A stretch of DNA of 64,000 nucleotides from Candidatus Rickettsiella viridis (GCF_003966755.1 NZ_AP018005.1:1426001-1490000); one strand, 5' to 3'; counted from the first letter of the stretch, positions 38,716 to 49,110 are shown. The notes: a model not told the origin generated them from the letters alone. Translations and numbers: made by a program.

Positions 38716-39492
38716 TTAAGCAAAAAGATAGCGCGCCTTTAGGTAAAAGCTATTCGCATGCAAATTGGCATTTTTTAATTCACCCAACGAAAATACAGGC
38801 CCAAGACCATTTGCAAATACCTTATCTATCTTATTTTTTCCAAAATCATCAAAGAAGTAACCTAAACTTAGCCAAAAATCATCTTTTACAATAAAATCTA
38901 CACCTCCACCAACGCTATAACTGAAATCACTCGAGTGGGTTGTAGAACCCGTTAATTGGTTTGCAACCTCAGGTGCATTGACAAATAACTGACTAATTCT
39001 ATTAAAGGAAGCACCCATACCAGCGGTAAGATAGGGCATGAATCTTTTCCATTTATAGATATCGGCTTTCGTCATAATAAGCCAACTTTCCTGTTGCATC
39101 CGGTAAGTATAATCAGTGGTATTAATGGGTGCTGTATTCGAAATTCCAGCTACATTAATTGGCGCCGTATAACGATGCTGCAGACCCACATTTAAATAAG
39201 GAAACCATGGAGAATCTTGCGTCCATTGGTAGCCTATTCCAACAAAGAAAAAGGGTGTGCTATAAGAAGTAAGCGTAGTAAGAGTACCAAAAACTAATCC
39301 GTTATTCTCTAAAAAACTATTACTACGCGCATAGTCATAGGTTTTACCTACGCCTAAATCAAAATATAAACGGTGCGGATGATGGTAATGTGGCTTGATA
39401 CAACACGGAATAGGTGCAGCGTAAAGCAACCCCGGCACAAAATATAACAACACGCCCAACACTAAAGCACTGATTACTTTAAAAAAACACAT
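38716..39492 (-). CDS. Small outer-membrane beta-barrel protein
   Basis: The 258-residue product has a signal peptide (1-25, ending PGLLYAAP) and then alternating amphipathic strands typical of an 8-stranded OmpA/OmpW-like barrel: HRLYFDLGVGKTYDYA, FFFVGIGYQWT, YLNVGLQHRY, YLTAGMGASFN, FSYSVGGGVDF, WLSLGYFFDDFGK. It ends in an aromatic C-terminal strand (FYLKARYLFA) as BAM substrates do. The function is unknown. A related but broken copy lies at 49111-49855. Confidence 0.82.
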   Translation of the reverse strand: MCFFKVISALVLGVLLYFVPGLLYAAPIPCCIKPHYHHPHRLYFDLGVGKTYDYARSNSFLENNGLVFGTLTTLTSYSTPFFFVGIGYQWTQDSPWFPYLNVGLQHRYTAPINVAGISNTAPINTTDYTYRMQQESWLIMTKADIYKWKRFMPYLTAGMGASFNRISQLFVNAPEVANQLTGSTTHSSDFSYSVGGGVDFIVKDDFWLSLGYFFDDFGKNKIDKVFANGLGPVFSLGELKNANLHANSFYLKARYLFA

Positions 39493-39570
39493 GCTACTTC
39501 CCTGTTTATAGCCTAGCTAACTCAAATAAGCTAAATATAGCTTAAAAAACTATAAATGCTATGAGTATAA

Positions 39571-40944
39571 TCAGCACTCTGGTACATTCACCGCTAAGGA
39601 TTTCGCCAATCCACCTAAGGAAGTTTCTTTATAAATGCTCATCATGTCCCTCCCTGTTACAAACATTGTTTCTATGACTTTATCTAAAGAAACCTTTTTA
39701 TTTTTACCATCTTCCATTAATGCTAAATAGGCTAGTTTAATTGCTTTTTCTGCGCCCACGCCATTACGTTCAATACAAGGAATCTGTACTAAACCCGCAA
39801 CAGGATCACAGGTCATTCCTAAATGATGTTCCATTGCCATTTCTGCCGCATTCTCGATTTGTTCTAAAGTGCCTCCTAGCACGGCTGTCAAAGCCCCTGC
39901 TGCCATGGAGCAAGCTACACCAACTTCGCCCTGACAACCCACTTCGGCGCCTGATATGGACGCATTAGTTTTATATAACAAGGCAATCGCACCAGCCGTT
40001 AATAAAAAATCAGCTATCGTTTTTTCGCTAACGTCTTCATAAAAATGGCGATAATAAGTCAACACGGCTGGAACAATACCGGCTGCACCATTCGTGGGCG
40101 CCGTTACAATACGACCACCGGCTGCATTTTCCTCATTCACCGCCATCGCATAAACCGTAGGCCATAAAAAAGAAGCTGTTACTGTAAGCGATTTCGGTGT
40201 TTCTTTATTTTTTAGTTTTTTATAAAGTTCGGGTGCGCGACGCTTAACCTGAAGTCCACCGGGTAAGTTTCCTTCAGCATGACAGCCTTTTTCTACACAC
40301 GCTTGCATAATGTTAGCAATGGCTAGCAAATCAGCACGACTATCTCTATCGGGCGCAAGCGCTTGCTCATTGGCAAGCATAATGTCAGCAATAGTTAATC
40401 CATGCTCCTTACATAGACTAAAAAGCGCTTTAGCATTATTAAAAGGATAAGGGACTTTAACGGATGACGAGGGTTTTCCAAATTGTTGCTCAGTAACAAT
40501 AAAACCACCGCCAATTGAATAATACACTTGGCTTTTTAATAGCTCACCTTGCGCATCAAAAGCAGTAAATCGCATGCCATTGGTGTGTAAAGGCAATAAT
40601 TCTTTTTGATGGAATAAAAAATCGCTTTGCTCAGAAAAGGGAATGATTTTTTTTCCGCCTAGGTGTATCTGCCGTTGTGCTAAAATTTGCTGGATACGCT
40701 CAGGCAATTTCTCAGGAACGACTTTATCAGGCAAATTCCCTTCTAGACCACTTAAGATAGCGCTATCGGTAGCATGGCCACGGCCGGTTAAGGCAAGGCT
40801 GCCATAGAGATCGATTTGTACTCTTTGAACTTGGTCCAAAGACAAGTCACTAACAAACTCATAGGCTGCCTTCATAGGCCCTACTGTATGGGAGCTTGAC
40901 GGACCAATACCAACCGAAAACAAATCAAAAATACTAACCGTCAT
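39571..40944 (-). CDS. sdaA: L-serine ammonia-lyase (iron-sulfur dependent L-serine dehydratase)
   Basis: Converts L-serine to pyruvate and ammonia using a [4Fe-4S] cluster, allowing serine to serve as carbon source. The 457 residues (E. coli SdaA 454) show the N-terminal [35 protein letters not shown], and the cluster Cys in [20 protein letters not shown] and [19 protein letters not shown]. In Legionella and Coxiella relatives, serine is a major carbon source in host cells, which fits this gene. It is followed, on the same strand, by the outer membrane barrel after 78 bases. Confidence 0.96.
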   Translation of the reverse strand: MTVSIFDLFSVGIGPSSSHTVGPMKAAYEFVSDLSLDQVQRVQIDLYGSLALTGRGHATDSAILSGLEGNLPDKVVPEKLPERIQQILAQRQIHLGGKKIIPFSEQSDFLFHQKELLPLHTNGMRFTAFDAQGELLKSQVYYSIGGGFIVTEQQFGKPSSSVKVPYPFNNAKALFSLCKEHGLTIADIMLANEQALAPDRDSRADLLAIANIMQACVEKGCHAEGNLPGGLQVKRRAPELYKKLKNKETPKSLTVTASFLWPTVYAMAVNEENAAGGRIVTAPTNGAAGIVPAVLTYYRHFYEDVSEKTIADFLLTAGAIALLYKTNASISGAEVGCQGEVGVACSMAAGALTAVLGGTLEQIENAAEMAMEHHLGMTCDPVAGLVQIPCIERNGVGAEKAIKLAYLALMEDGKNKKVSLDKVIETMFVTGRDMMSIYKETSLGGLAKSLAVNVPEC

Positions 40945-41007
40945 AAATGCGTCCTCTCATTATTTTAAGCCTATTTTAGCGCTTTTATGGGTGAAAGAAA
41001 GCTTTTA

Positions 41008-42327
41008 TTAAATCGACGATACGCGCAAACACCTTGTTTGAATATTTATATAAGCCCCTTCACTGGTAATAGATAAATCCGGCAGCGAAATGCTTAATTT
41101 AGGCTTAATAACCTCGCTAAATGCAATGCTATGACGCCGAGTTATTTCACTTGTTTGTTCTACCTGCTCTAAATGACTTAATGTTTTCTGATTAAGATTA
41201 GCATTATCTTTATTTTCAGTTTTGGATTTTTCTATTGTATTCGTTTTTTCTGCTTCAGTTGTCTCTGTTTCTATTACGAGGTTAGAAGGGCGCATAACAC
41301 CATCTATCACACGACCTATTCTTGAAAAAAGTGCTGCAATAACACTCGTGCTGGTAATCGTAATCATAAAAAGTGTAGCACACACTGCAATCGGTGCTAC
41401 CGCTAAACCACCTGTCAATGCTAAACCAGCAATAATAGTTAACGTTAATAAACATCCCATCACTACGCCTAAAAAAGCACCTCGGTACTCGTGCTTACGT
41501 GCTTTTATACGCTCATTTAGCAGCTCATCCTGAGCACCTAAACCATGGTATTTTAAAAAACAATACGCTTTAGAAAAATAATCAAAAAAAGAAGCGGCTG
41601 TACTTGTGATACTTAAAACAAATGCTAAGGAAAAAAGCACTTTATGTAACACAAACAGATCAAAAAAAGCTTTACTAATACCCGCTACAGCCACGAAAGG
41701 CAAAGCACCTGTAGTGATTAACATCGCAATTAAACTCAAAGAAACTAACAAACCCACAATAGCCCCAACTAAAATGGCTTTTTTTTCTTGTCGTAAACGT
41801 GTGCCATCGATGGAGCTACCTAATCGATTAAACAAACCACCCAACGCACAGGCATAGCCTAATATAAAGAGAAAGTATGCAAAATAAGAAAATATATTTA
41901 AAAAAGGTACTGCCACATGTAAAGCAATGCAGGCAACAGCCAGTCCCATCCCCAATAACATGCCCACGGGGGTAAACTGCTTTTCTTGAGGGCCTATACG
42001 CCTGCTCATCAACGCTTCTGTATTTAAGAGTGTGCTAACCTTTGTTTTTTGCTCATTTTTTGTTTCCTGTGCCGTCAATAAATTTATCAACCGGCCTATA
42101 TAGGCACCACCCGCTATAAAGCTAGCATATTCTGCGGGAACACTGAGCAAGTTTAAAAACCACTCTGATTCGAGTAGTCCTGGTGTAACAATCAGTAATG
42201 GTAGCAATAAAGAGAGTCCCAGCATTGAAACTGCACCAATTGCTAAACGCTCGTTATCGAGTTTGCTTAACTTATCTTTAATTTTGTGTAATCTTGACAA
42301 GCCGATGCCCCAACTGTTTTTTAGCAA
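41008..42327 (-). CDS. Unrecognised polytopic membrane protein with internal repeats
   Basis: No family is recognised. The 439 residues have about 8-9 predicted membrane helices. Three related units can be seen: about 115-180 (VGMLLGMGLAVACIALHVAV ... FNRLGSSIDG), about 185-255 (ILVGAIVGLLVSLSLIAMLI ... FFDYF) and about 275-345 (AFLGVVMGCLLTLTIIAGLA ... FSRIGRVIDG). The units share a G-x3-G helix start, and the first and third end in F-x-R-[IL]-G-x2-IDG. A polar Glu/Lys/Asn-rich tail follows (about 350-439). No signal peptide. Possibly a host-interaction or lineage-specific membrane protein. Confidence 0.62.
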   Translation of the reverse strand: MLKNSWGIGLSRLHKIKDKLSKLDNERLAIGAVSMLGLSLLLPLLIVTPGLLESEWFLNLLSVPAEYASFIAGGAYIGRLINLLTAQETKNEQKTKVSTLLNTEALMSRRIGPQEKQFTPVGMLLGMGLAVACIALHVAVPFLNIFSYFAYFLFILGYACALGGLFNRLGSSIDGTRLRQEKKAILVGAIVGLLVSLSLIAMLITTGALPFVAVAGISKAFFDLFVLHKVLFSLAFVLSITSTAASFFDYFSKAYCFLKYHGLGAQDELLNERIKARKHEYRGAFLGVVMGCLLTLTIIAGLALTGGLAVAPIAVCATLFMITITSTSVIAALFSRIGRVIDGVMRPSNLVIETETTEAEKTNTIEKSKTENKDNANLNQKTLSHLEQVEQTSEITRRHSIAFSEVIKPKLSISLPDLSITSEGAYINIQTRCLRVSSI

Positions 42328-42398
42328 AAATATATTCTGCTAAGAATAGTGATTTAAACTTAAATAAATATGAAGTTGACTCCGAGCATAGTATTTAG

Positions 42399-42827
42399 TT
42401 ACGCATTCCTTGTATTAGAATTGGACAGATAATGAGAAAGTAATTGATAGACTTCAGAAACTTTTTTTTGATAACGATAATTCAACGCCGTTGTATGAGA
42501 ATGATAACCACCTATACCGCGCCAGGTTGTAGAAGCATTCGCTATATTTTGACTTAGAATCCATGTCCCTACCATCACATTCGCACAAGGATCATATTGC
42601 AATTGCTGCTGGGTATAGCCATATTGCTGAATTTTTGCCAGCCAAATAGAATTAATTTGCATGGGGCCATAATCAAAGCTGCCATTTTTATTAGACGAGG
42701 CTAAACCAACTCGCCCGCCTTCTATTGCCAAAATAGAAAGAATTAACTTTGCTGGAACATGATAAGTGACCGCCGCCTGGTTAATACATTCAATGGGAAC
42801 GCCATGAATTTCTAATGCACTTATCAT
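42399..42827 (-). CDS. Small lytic transglycosylase, SLT domain
   Basis: The 142-residue protein is a bare soluble-lytic-transglycosylase domain: catalytic Glu in ILSILAIEGGRVG, then YGPMQINSIWL and an ANVMVGTWILSQNI helix, with YHSHTTALNYRYQKKV near the end. This is the VirB1/IagB-like layout found near secretion or pilus systems, where it opens local gaps in peptidoglycan. No cleavable signal peptide is seen, so export is unclear. Its start overlaps the end of the upstream permease gene by 4 bases. Confidence 0.82.
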   Translation of the reverse strand: MISALEIHGVPIECINQAAVTYHVPAKLILSILAIEGGRVGLASSNKNGSFDYGPMQINSIWLAKIQQYGYTQQQLQYDPCANVMVGTWILSQNIANASTTWRGIGGYHSHTTALNYRYQKKVSEVYQLLSHYLSNSNTRNA

Positions 42828-44218
42828 AGGTTTAAACCGCCTTGCGCTTTAGCTACTAAATAAGGCGGTAGACAAAACAATAAAATACCCGCTATTAAAA
42901 TAGCATCAAATTTCAAAAAACTGTCTGATGCAACACCTACCGGTGGAAAAAAACCAATCATAAATGTCACGGTACAGGCAAGTAAGCCCAAACCCGTAAC
43001 GACCCAAATACCTAGTTTTCCTCCAGGGATACGATAAACCCTAGATTGACATCCTGATTTATAACGCAAGCGCAAGGCCGCTAAAAATAAAATAATATAA
43101 AATAAGACCGCTAATTGTGCCGTCATCACACTTAACAACCAATACGCTTCATTCACAGTAGGAATCAATATAAAAAGGCTGGTTAACAAGGAAACTAAAA
43201 CACCTTGCAACAATAATAAATTAACTGGCGCACCAAAACGATTGAGCTTTAATAGACATCTTAATCCTTCTACCTTGCTTTCAAAACTAGCAATCAACAG
43301 TCCGCGAGTCGGTCCTATTACCCAGGTTGATACACTACATAAACTACCCATAATAATCAGTGCTATCACAATGGGAATAAAGAAATTTAAATGATAATTT
43401 GTAAAGAATAGTACATAAGCATCCGTTAAACCCGATAATATATTTAATTGTGATGTTGGGACAATTAAAGCAATCGATAAAGAACCTAATATCAGTGTTA
43501 GCAAAATGAGTCCGGCCGACCAAAATAAAGCACGCGGATAATCTTTTTGCGGGTTGCGCACATCGCCGGCGTGCACAGCAGACATTTCTAAACCCATCAA
43601 ACCAAAAACAATGTTGGTTAAGAAAGCAATATTATTAAAATCTGTTAAATTTGGTAATAACGCATGTGTAGAAAAATGCATCGCTAACGGATTCGCGCCT
43701 TTAATCCAAAAAACCGCTAAAGCAATCATAAAAAGCATAGGGATTAAGGTACCAATCAATGCCCCAATGCTGCTAAGCCAGTTGGAAACCCGTAAACCCA
43801 AGCAACTTAAACCTGTAACAGACCACCAAATAGCCAATACCAACCCTAAAACAAATCCTTTATGCTGAACTAATTGAGGATTAAATAAATAAGCGACAGC
43901 AGCAATAACAAAAGCTAAAATCGTTGGATACCAAACGACGTTATAAACCCATTGTAACCAGATGGCAAACCAACCCCAACGTGCACCAAAAGCAGTACGA
44001 ATCCAAATATAAGCACCACCCGTGCTTGGCCAAGCGGTTGCAAGCTCCGCTGTAATAAGCGCGGTGGGAATAAAAAAGAAAACCGCTGCCAATAAATAAA
44101 AAAAGATAAGCGAATAACCAAACTGCGCCGCCACAGGTAAGGAACGCAAACTATCCACAGCAATAACATTCATCATTGCTAAACTAAAAACGCCCAGTGG
44201 TTTAATTGCAGTCTTCAT
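42824..44218 (-). CDS. APC-family amino-acid permease/antiporter
   Basis: The 464 residues have about 12 membrane helices in the APC arrangement, with an N-terminal SLAMMNVIAVDSLRSLPVAA in helix 1, TAELATAWPSTGGAYIWIRTAFG in helix 2, and a mid-protein NIVFGLMGLEMSAVHAGDVR. The glutamate/GABA antiporter (GadC-like) branch is the nearest match, but the substrate is not certain. It lies 7 bases downstream of lspA on the same strand and overlaps the transglycosylase gene, so the run ileS-lspA-permease-transglycosylase may be one unit. Confidence 0.88.
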   Translation of the reverse strand: MKTAIKPLGVFSLAMMNVIAVDSLRSLPVAAQFGYSLIFFYLLAAVFFFIPTALITAELATAWPSTGGAYIWIRTAFGARWGWFAIWLQWVYNVVWYPTILAFVIAAVAYLFNPQLVQHKGFVLGLVLAIWWSVTGLSCLGLRVSNWLSSIGALIGTLIPMLFMIALAVFWIKGANPLAMHFSTHALLPNLTDFNNIAFLTNIVFGLMGLEMSAVHAGDVRNPQKDYPRALFWSAGLILLTLILGSLSIALIVPTSQLNILSGLTDAYVLFFTNYHLNFFIPIVIALIIMGSLCSVSTWVIGPTRGLLIASFESKVEGLRCLLKLNRFGAPVNLLLLQGVLVSLLTSLFILIPTVNEAYWLLSVMTAQLAVLFYIILFLAALRLRYKSGCQSRVYRIPGGKLGIWVVTGLGLLACTVTFMIGFFPPVGVASDSFLKFDAILIAGILLFCLPPYLVAKAQGGLNL

Positions 44219-44225
44219 TGGCCAA

Positions 44226-44708
44226 TTATTTTTTTCCGGACTTCTTATAACTGGCGATTACCCACATAATCGCACCAATTGAAATAGCCATATCAGCCAC
44301 ATTAAACGTAGCAAAGTGCCAATAGCCAATACAAAAATCGATAAAATCAACCACGTACCCTAAGGTTAAACGATCATAGAGATTACCGATCGCGCCACCT
44401 ATAATCAATGCGATAGCACAGCCCACCCATTTAGAAACCCCACCACGATACAATAAGCGCATTAAATAAAGGCTAACGCCTAAACTAATCGCCACAAATA
44501 ACCAACGTTGCCACCCATCTGCCCAACCTAAAAAGCTAAACGCAGCACCTGGATTGTGTGTCAAAATAAAATTTAAACAAGGAAATACCGGAATAATACT
44601 CGAAGAATCTAGCCAATAGCTCATCCATGCCTTACTGACATAATCGAACACAACCACTAAAGCACTTAACCAAAGCCAAGAAAGTTGGCTTGTCTTTCTA
44701 TTTTGCAT
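44226..44708 (-). CDS. lspA: Lipoprotein signal peptidase
   Basis: Inner-membrane aspartyl protease that removes signal peptides from lipidated prolipoproteins such as that at 2744. The 160 residues (E. coli 164) contain four membrane helices with LTHNPGAAFSFL, the first catalytic Asp region GAIGNLYDRLTLGYVVDFID and the second FNVADMAIS. It lies downstream of ileS, the conserved order, but a 130-bp repeat copy separates them. Confidence 0.96.
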   Translation of the reverse strand: MQNRKTSQLSWLWLSALVVVFDYVSKAWMSYWLDSSSIIPVFPCLNFILTHNPGAAFSFLGWADGWQRWLFVAISLGVSLYLMRLLYRGGVSKWVGCAIALIIGGAIGNLYDRLTLGYVVDFIDFCIGYWHFATFNVADMAISIGAIMWVIASYKKSGKK

Positions 44709-44732
44709 AATATTTTATTTTAAAATTGCTGT

Positions 44733-44862
44733 GAGTATACTCAAAGCAATTGGATTTTCGGCAAGGCGCCGCGAAAGCGAGCAACCGGAGTGTATGTAGA
44801 ATACATGAGGATTGCGAACTGAGCGGCAACACAGCCGAAAATTCAAGTGCGAAGAGTATATA
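44733..44862 (+). repeat. 130-bp structured intergenic repeat, copy C
   Basis: Starts with GAGTATACTC and ends GAGTATATA. TTTTCGGC near the left pairs with GCCGAAAA near the right, the best-preserved outer stem of the three copies. It sits between ileS and lspA, two genes of the same transcript, so it must be transcribed in the antisense orientation as part of that mRNA. Confidence 0.85.
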
Positions 44863-44878
44863 CTATTTTTTATAGGGC

Positions 44879-47725
44879 TTAAGCGTAACAACGTCTCTCT
44901 CCTTTTCCATCGGGAAGATTATCTACACAACGTTGACAAAGCGTAGGATGCTCAACAATTTGGCCTACATCCGAACGCCGATGCCAACAACGTGCACATT
45001 TCTCTTTATTTCCCACCGTAGAAATGACTCTTATTCCTATTTCATCATCGTTTATTTTAATCTGAGTCATCGGTTCAGAGGACATTGACGTCACAAGTCG
45101 GGCATCCGAAGTAATCAATACAAATCGTAATTCGTTTTGCAGCGCGCTTAAGCATACGGCTAAGCTGGAATCGGGCTTAACATAAAGTTCTACTTCGGCT
45201 TCTAAAGAAGAGCCTAATTCACCGGCAATGCGACACTTCTCAATGGCCTTATTGACCTCATTACGTATTTGAATCAATAAATTCCAATAGCTCTGACGAT
45301 TCCATTGCTGATAAATCGGCTCTAAGGGATCTTGTTCAAACGAAATAGGTAATACATACCATTCGTTTAAAAACACCGTTTTTTCTCTTTCTCCAGGTAA
45401 ATATTGCCAAATATCTTCCGCTGTAAAACTTAAAATAGGCGCTAGCCAACGTACCATGGCTTCAGCAATATAAAAAAGCGCGGTTTGTGCAGAACGACGC
45501 GGGATACTTTCTTTTTGTAAGGTATATTGGCGATCTTTGATAATGTCTAAATAAAAACCACCTAAATCATTAATACAGAAATTATGTAATTTCTGATAGA
45601 TGCTATGAAATTGAAACTCTTCATAAGCATTAATAATTTCTGTTTGCAGAACATGAGCCCGCTCTATAATCCAACTATCCAACGATAAAAGCTGGTTAGA
45701 CGAGACGCAATCAGTCGCTGGATCAAAATCATGTAGATTAGCCAATAAAAAACGAACCGTATTACGAATGCGTCTATAGGCTTCTGCGGTACGCTTTAAA
45801 ATCTCATCCGAGACCGCTATTTCTTTTCTATAATCGGTTGATGAAACCCACAAACGCAAAATATCTGCGCCTAAACTTTGAATGACTTTATCAGGCGCAA
45901 CCACATTACCTAAGGACTTAGACATTTTGTGTCCTTTTTCATCCACGGTAAAACCATGGGTTAGCACTGTTTTGTAAGGCGCCTTTCCATTCATCGCAAC
46001 CGATGTTAATAAAGAGGATTGAAACCAACCACGATGCTGATCAGAGCCTTCTAAATATAAATCGGCCGGCCAAGCTAATTCAGGGTTTTGCATTAACACC
46101 GCATAGTGTGTCACGCCGGAATCAAACCATACGTCCAAACAATCGCTTAGTTTTTCATATTCTTTTGCTTCTGCTCCTAATAAATCTTCAGCGTTTAAGT
46201 CATACCACGCATCGATTCCCTTTTCTTCAACTTGCGCCGCAATTTTCTCTAACAAATCTAAGCTTTTTGGGTGCAACTCCCGCGATGCTTGATGTACAAA
46301 TAAAGGAATAGGAACACCCCAACTCCGCTGCCGTGAAATACACCAATCTGGTCGATTAGAAACCATCGATTCTATACGCGCTTGACCCCACTCTGGAATC
46401 CAATGGACTTGTTTAATAGCGGCTAAACTATCTACACGTAAGCCCTGTTGCTGCATACTGATAAACCATTGTGGCGTTGCACGAAAAATCAATGGTGATT
46501 TATGTCGCCAACAGTGCGCATAACTATGTGTTATAGATGCCTCACTTAATAGGTTTTGCTGTTCTTGCAACACTTCAATCATATGTGGCGTTACTTTAAA
46601 AACATGTTCCCCAGCGAACAAAGGCGTATCCGGTAAAAAACAACCATTGTCACCGACGGGGTTGGCCAGTGGTAACTTATATTGTTGTGCAACCCAATAA
46701 TCTTCTAAGCCATGTGCAGGCGCCGTATGTACCGCACCGGTTCCTGCTTCTGTCGTCACATGTTCACCTAAAATAAGCGGCACTTGACGGTGATAAAAGG
46801 GGTGCTGCAACAAAATACCTTCGAATACCTTACCTTTCGCTTGGCCTAAGCGTTGATAATCACTTATTTTGTAACGTGCCAAACTTGTCTCTAATAAAGC
46901 GTCGGCAAGCAATAAACGCTCTGTTTTGGTTTGGACTAACACATAATCAAGGTCAGCATTTAAAGCCACTGCTTCGTTAGCCGGCAAACTCCAGGGTGTG
47001 GTGGTCCAAATAGGAATAACAATAGGACCATGGCCCGTGGGAGCCGTGATTCGATTTAAAAAATCAGCTTCATCGATCACACGAAAACGTACATCAATCG
47101 CTAACGAAACTTTATCCGCATATTCCACTTCTGCTTCCGCTAAAGCAGAACCGCAATTAACACACCAATGCACTGGCTTAAAGCCTTGTTGTAAATGTCC
47201 TCGGCTAATCACTTGGCCTAAAGCACGAATAATATTCGCTTCAAATTTAAAATCCATGGTTAAGTAGGGATGTTCCCAACCCCCAATAACACCTAAACGT
47301 TTAAATTCGTCACGTTGAATAGCAATTTGCTTCTGAGCATATTCTCGACAAGCTTGACGAAAAGCCTTCGCCGTTAACTTACCGCCAACAGCCCCATGTT
47401 TTTTCTCAACATTTAATTCAATCGGCAAACCATGACAATCCCAGCCGGGCACGTAAGGCGCATCAAAACCACTCAAGGTTTTGGCTTTCACAATGATATC
47501 TTTTAAGATTTTATTAACCGCATGACCAATATGGATGTGCCCATTCGCATAGGGCGGGCCATCATGAAGAATATACTTTGGCTTACCGTGGTTTTTTTCA
47601 CGCAACTGTTTATAAATCGCTGAAGATTCCCACCGTTTTAAAACGGCCGGCTCTGCATTAGCCAGATTCGCCTTCATAGGGAATTTAGTATGAGGAAGAT
47701 TTAAGGTATTTTTATAGTCAGTCAT
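44879..47725 (-). CDS. ileS: Isoleucyl-tRNA synthetase
   Basis: Charges tRNA-Ile. The 948 residues (E. coli 938) carry the class I HIGH signature as HIGHAVNK at 65-68, the editing (CP1) domain with TTTPWSLPANEAV and GTGAVHTAPAHG, KMSKSLGN, and a C-terminal zinc-binding domain CARCWHRR...CQRCVDNL. It is the first gene of the ileS-lspA unit. The usual upstream neighbour ribF is absent; a pilin gene precedes it. Confidence 0.97.
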   Translation of the reverse strand: MTDYKNTLNLPHTKFPMKANLANAEPAVLKRWESSAIYKQLREKNHGKPKYILHDGPPYANGHIHIGHAVNKILKDIIVKAKTLSGFDAPYVPGWDCHGLPIELNVEKKHGAVGGKLTAKAFRQACREYAQKQIAIQRDEFKRLGVIGGWEHPYLTMDFKFEANIIRALGQVISRGHLQQGFKPVHWCVNCGSALAEAEVEYADKVSLAIDVRFRVIDEADFLNRITAPTGHGPIVIPIWTTTPWSLPANEAVALNADLDYVLVQTKTERLLLADALLETSLARYKISDYQRLGQAKGKVFEGILLQHPFYHRQVPLILGEHVTTEAGTGAVHTAPAHGLEDYWVAQQYKLPLANPVGDNGCFLPDTPLFAGEHVFKVTPHMIEVLQEQQNLLSEASITHSYAHCWRHKSPLIFRATPQWFISMQQQGLRVDSLAAIKQVHWIPEWGQARIESMVSNRPDWCISRQRSWGVPIPLFVHQASRELHPKSLDLLEKIAAQVEEKGIDAWYDLNAEDLLGAEAKEYEKLSDCLDVWFDSGVTHYAVLMQNPELAWPADLYLEGSDQHRGWFQSSLLTSVAMNGKAPYKTVLTHGFTVDEKGHKMSKSLGNVVAPDKVIQSLGADILRLWVSSTDYRKEIAVSDEILKRTAEAYRRIRNTVRFLLANLHDFDPATDCVSSNQLLSLDSWIIERAHVLQTEIINAYEEFQFHSIYQKLHNFCINDLGGFYLDIIKDRQYTLQKESIPRRSAQTALFYIAEAMVRWLAPILSFTAEDIWQYLPGEREKTVFLNEWYVLPISFEQDPLEPIYQQWNRQSYWNLLIQIRNEVNKAIEKCRIAGELGSSLEAEVELYVKPDSSLAVCLSALQNELRFVLITSDARLVTSMSSEPMTQIKINDDEIGIRVISTVGNKEKCARCWHRRSDVGQIVEHPTLCQRCVDNLPDGKGERRCYA

Positions 47726-47823
47726 GTCATCCGCTCAGGCGCCGAGTTAGCGCGCAGCCTTCCGCCCTTAAATTAAAAGGGTTTAGGATAACATGCTTGA
47801 AGCGTGTTCAGTAACAAAAAAAG

Positions 47824-48273
47824 CTATTCGACCTTACACAAACCCTGTTGCACGCAAGTGCCGCTGATATCCCAGCGTAATTGCCCATCTGCTTGATAAG
47901 TGGGGGTTAAGATATAGGTAAATTGATCGAGCTTATTCACGCGAATACGTTGTGAAGTCGCAATAATCTGGCCATTTTTACCCATTTCTACGCTAGCCAC
48001 ATAGCCTTTTGCTGGATCTTGGGCCTTGAGATTATTGGGCAAGCCATTTTGGCCTGGGCCACCGCAAGCACTTAAATTACCGTGTTCTTGTACGCACGTC
48101 GCCACGGCTAGCTTGAAAGGCCCCGTCGCTTGAATAACCTCAGAAAACTTAGCGCGGTTACTATAATTTTGATAGCTAGGAATGGCAATCGACGCCAAAA
48201 TACCAATGATAGCGATAACAATCATAAGCTCCAGTAGCGTAAGCCCACGTTGGTTTTTTCTGATTGTTTTCAT
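47824..48273 (-). CDS. Type IV major pilin-like protein
   Basis: The 149-residue prepilin has a short basic leader ending in Gly10, cut before [20 protein letters not shown], with the conserved Glu at +5 of the mature form. Leu rather than Phe stands at +1. Cys pairs in [15 protein letters not shown] and GTCVQQGLC could form disulfides of a PilA/PilE-type C-terminal domain. It could be a pilus subunit for DNA uptake or adhesion; no other pilus gene is in the window. Confidence 0.9.
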   Translation of the reverse strand: MKTIRKNQRGLTLLELMIVIAIIGILASIAIPSYQNYSNRAKFSEVIQATGPFKLAVATCVQEHGNLSACGGPGQNGLPNNLKAQDPAKGYVASVEMGKNGQIIATSQRIRVNKLDQFTYILTPTYQADGQLRWDISGTCVQQGLCKVE

Positions 48274-48391
48274 CGTCCAGCGCCCCTAACTAAGTTTTAT
48301 TTCAAATCAAGCTACATTTAAAAATGCAATATAGCCCTCTAGTCTAACAAGGCTTTCTTGTTTAAACCATAGCTTATCTTTCAACCTGTGA

Positions 48392-48739
48392 AGGCTCCTT
48401 CATTTTTCACCACGTATAGCCACTCATTTTGAAGCCAGCTGGCAACCTTCTAGCCGCAGAAGAAAAATAGGGGATGGTAAAAAAGTTGATATATTAACCA
48501 TTCGAAAGCATGTGCCTAATTTCACAGCGCACGATGCAGTTAATATTGCACAAAAACAAAATTATAAAAAAATCATTTTTTCCTTTTGCCGTTCTGGTAA
48601 TGACAGTACCCAACTAAAAATCTATCAGGCTAGTAATACCCTCGTATTAGCAAAGCCAGTATTTTATACTTGGGAAAAAATTGAAGAAATGCAGGCCGCC
48701 AGATTGGCCGAGGCAAAACCTCGACCTACGCTAGGCTAA
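48392..48739 (+). pseudogene. Open frame without convincing start, possible gene remnant
   Basis: A frame is open from just after a TGA at 48389 to the stop at 48739. There is no in-frame ATG; the only candidate start is a GTG at 48512 without a clear ribosome binding site, giving 75 residues. The protein-like stretch KIGDGKKVDILTI ... AHDAVNIAQKQNYKKIIFSF ... SNTLVLAKPVFYTWEKIEEM runs across that GTG, which suggests a truncated gene. No family is recognised. Confidence 0.35.
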
Positions 48740-48805
48740 TATTTATTTTAATGCCACAAAGTGGGTAGCTGGTACAGCCCCTTCATTAAGGGTCTAGAGA
48801 GTAAA

Positions 48806-48834
48806 TTGCTAATCGCGCTTAAATTGCCTACAAT
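48806..48834 (+). promoter_or_regulatory. Promoter of tRNA-Thr with GC-rich discriminator
   Basis: TTGCTA (48806-48811) and TACAAT (48829-48834) are 17 bases apart and are followed by GCGGG before the presumed start about 13 bases upstream of the tRNA. A GC-rich discriminator is typical of stable-RNA promoters that are inhibited by ppGpp. Confidence 0.7.
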
Positions 48835-48853
48835 GCGGGATCTTTTAGAGAAG

Positions 48854-48929
<76 letters not shown>

Positions 48930-49110
48930 ATGAAATCATTAATAATCAACGCCGTGTATCAGGCCCAGGAAATCCGAGAACAGAAAGGATTATTTTCTCT
49001 TAGCTTAATAATCGTAATCAACTAGAATTTTTTTAAAAAAATGACCCTTTTTACATTTAGGATGTCACTCAGATTTTTCTAGATTTATAGATAATCACGA
49101 ATAAATCTTC

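Noticed and set aside
41222-41857. Forward-strand open frames opposite the repetitive membrane protein
   Set aside because: They are antisense frames of a hydrophobic gene with no ribosome binding sites or recognisable domains.
43554-43868. 104-codon forward open frame within the APC permease gene
   Set aside because: It lies antisense to conserved permease helices; its Lys/Ile-rich translation reflects the complementary strand.
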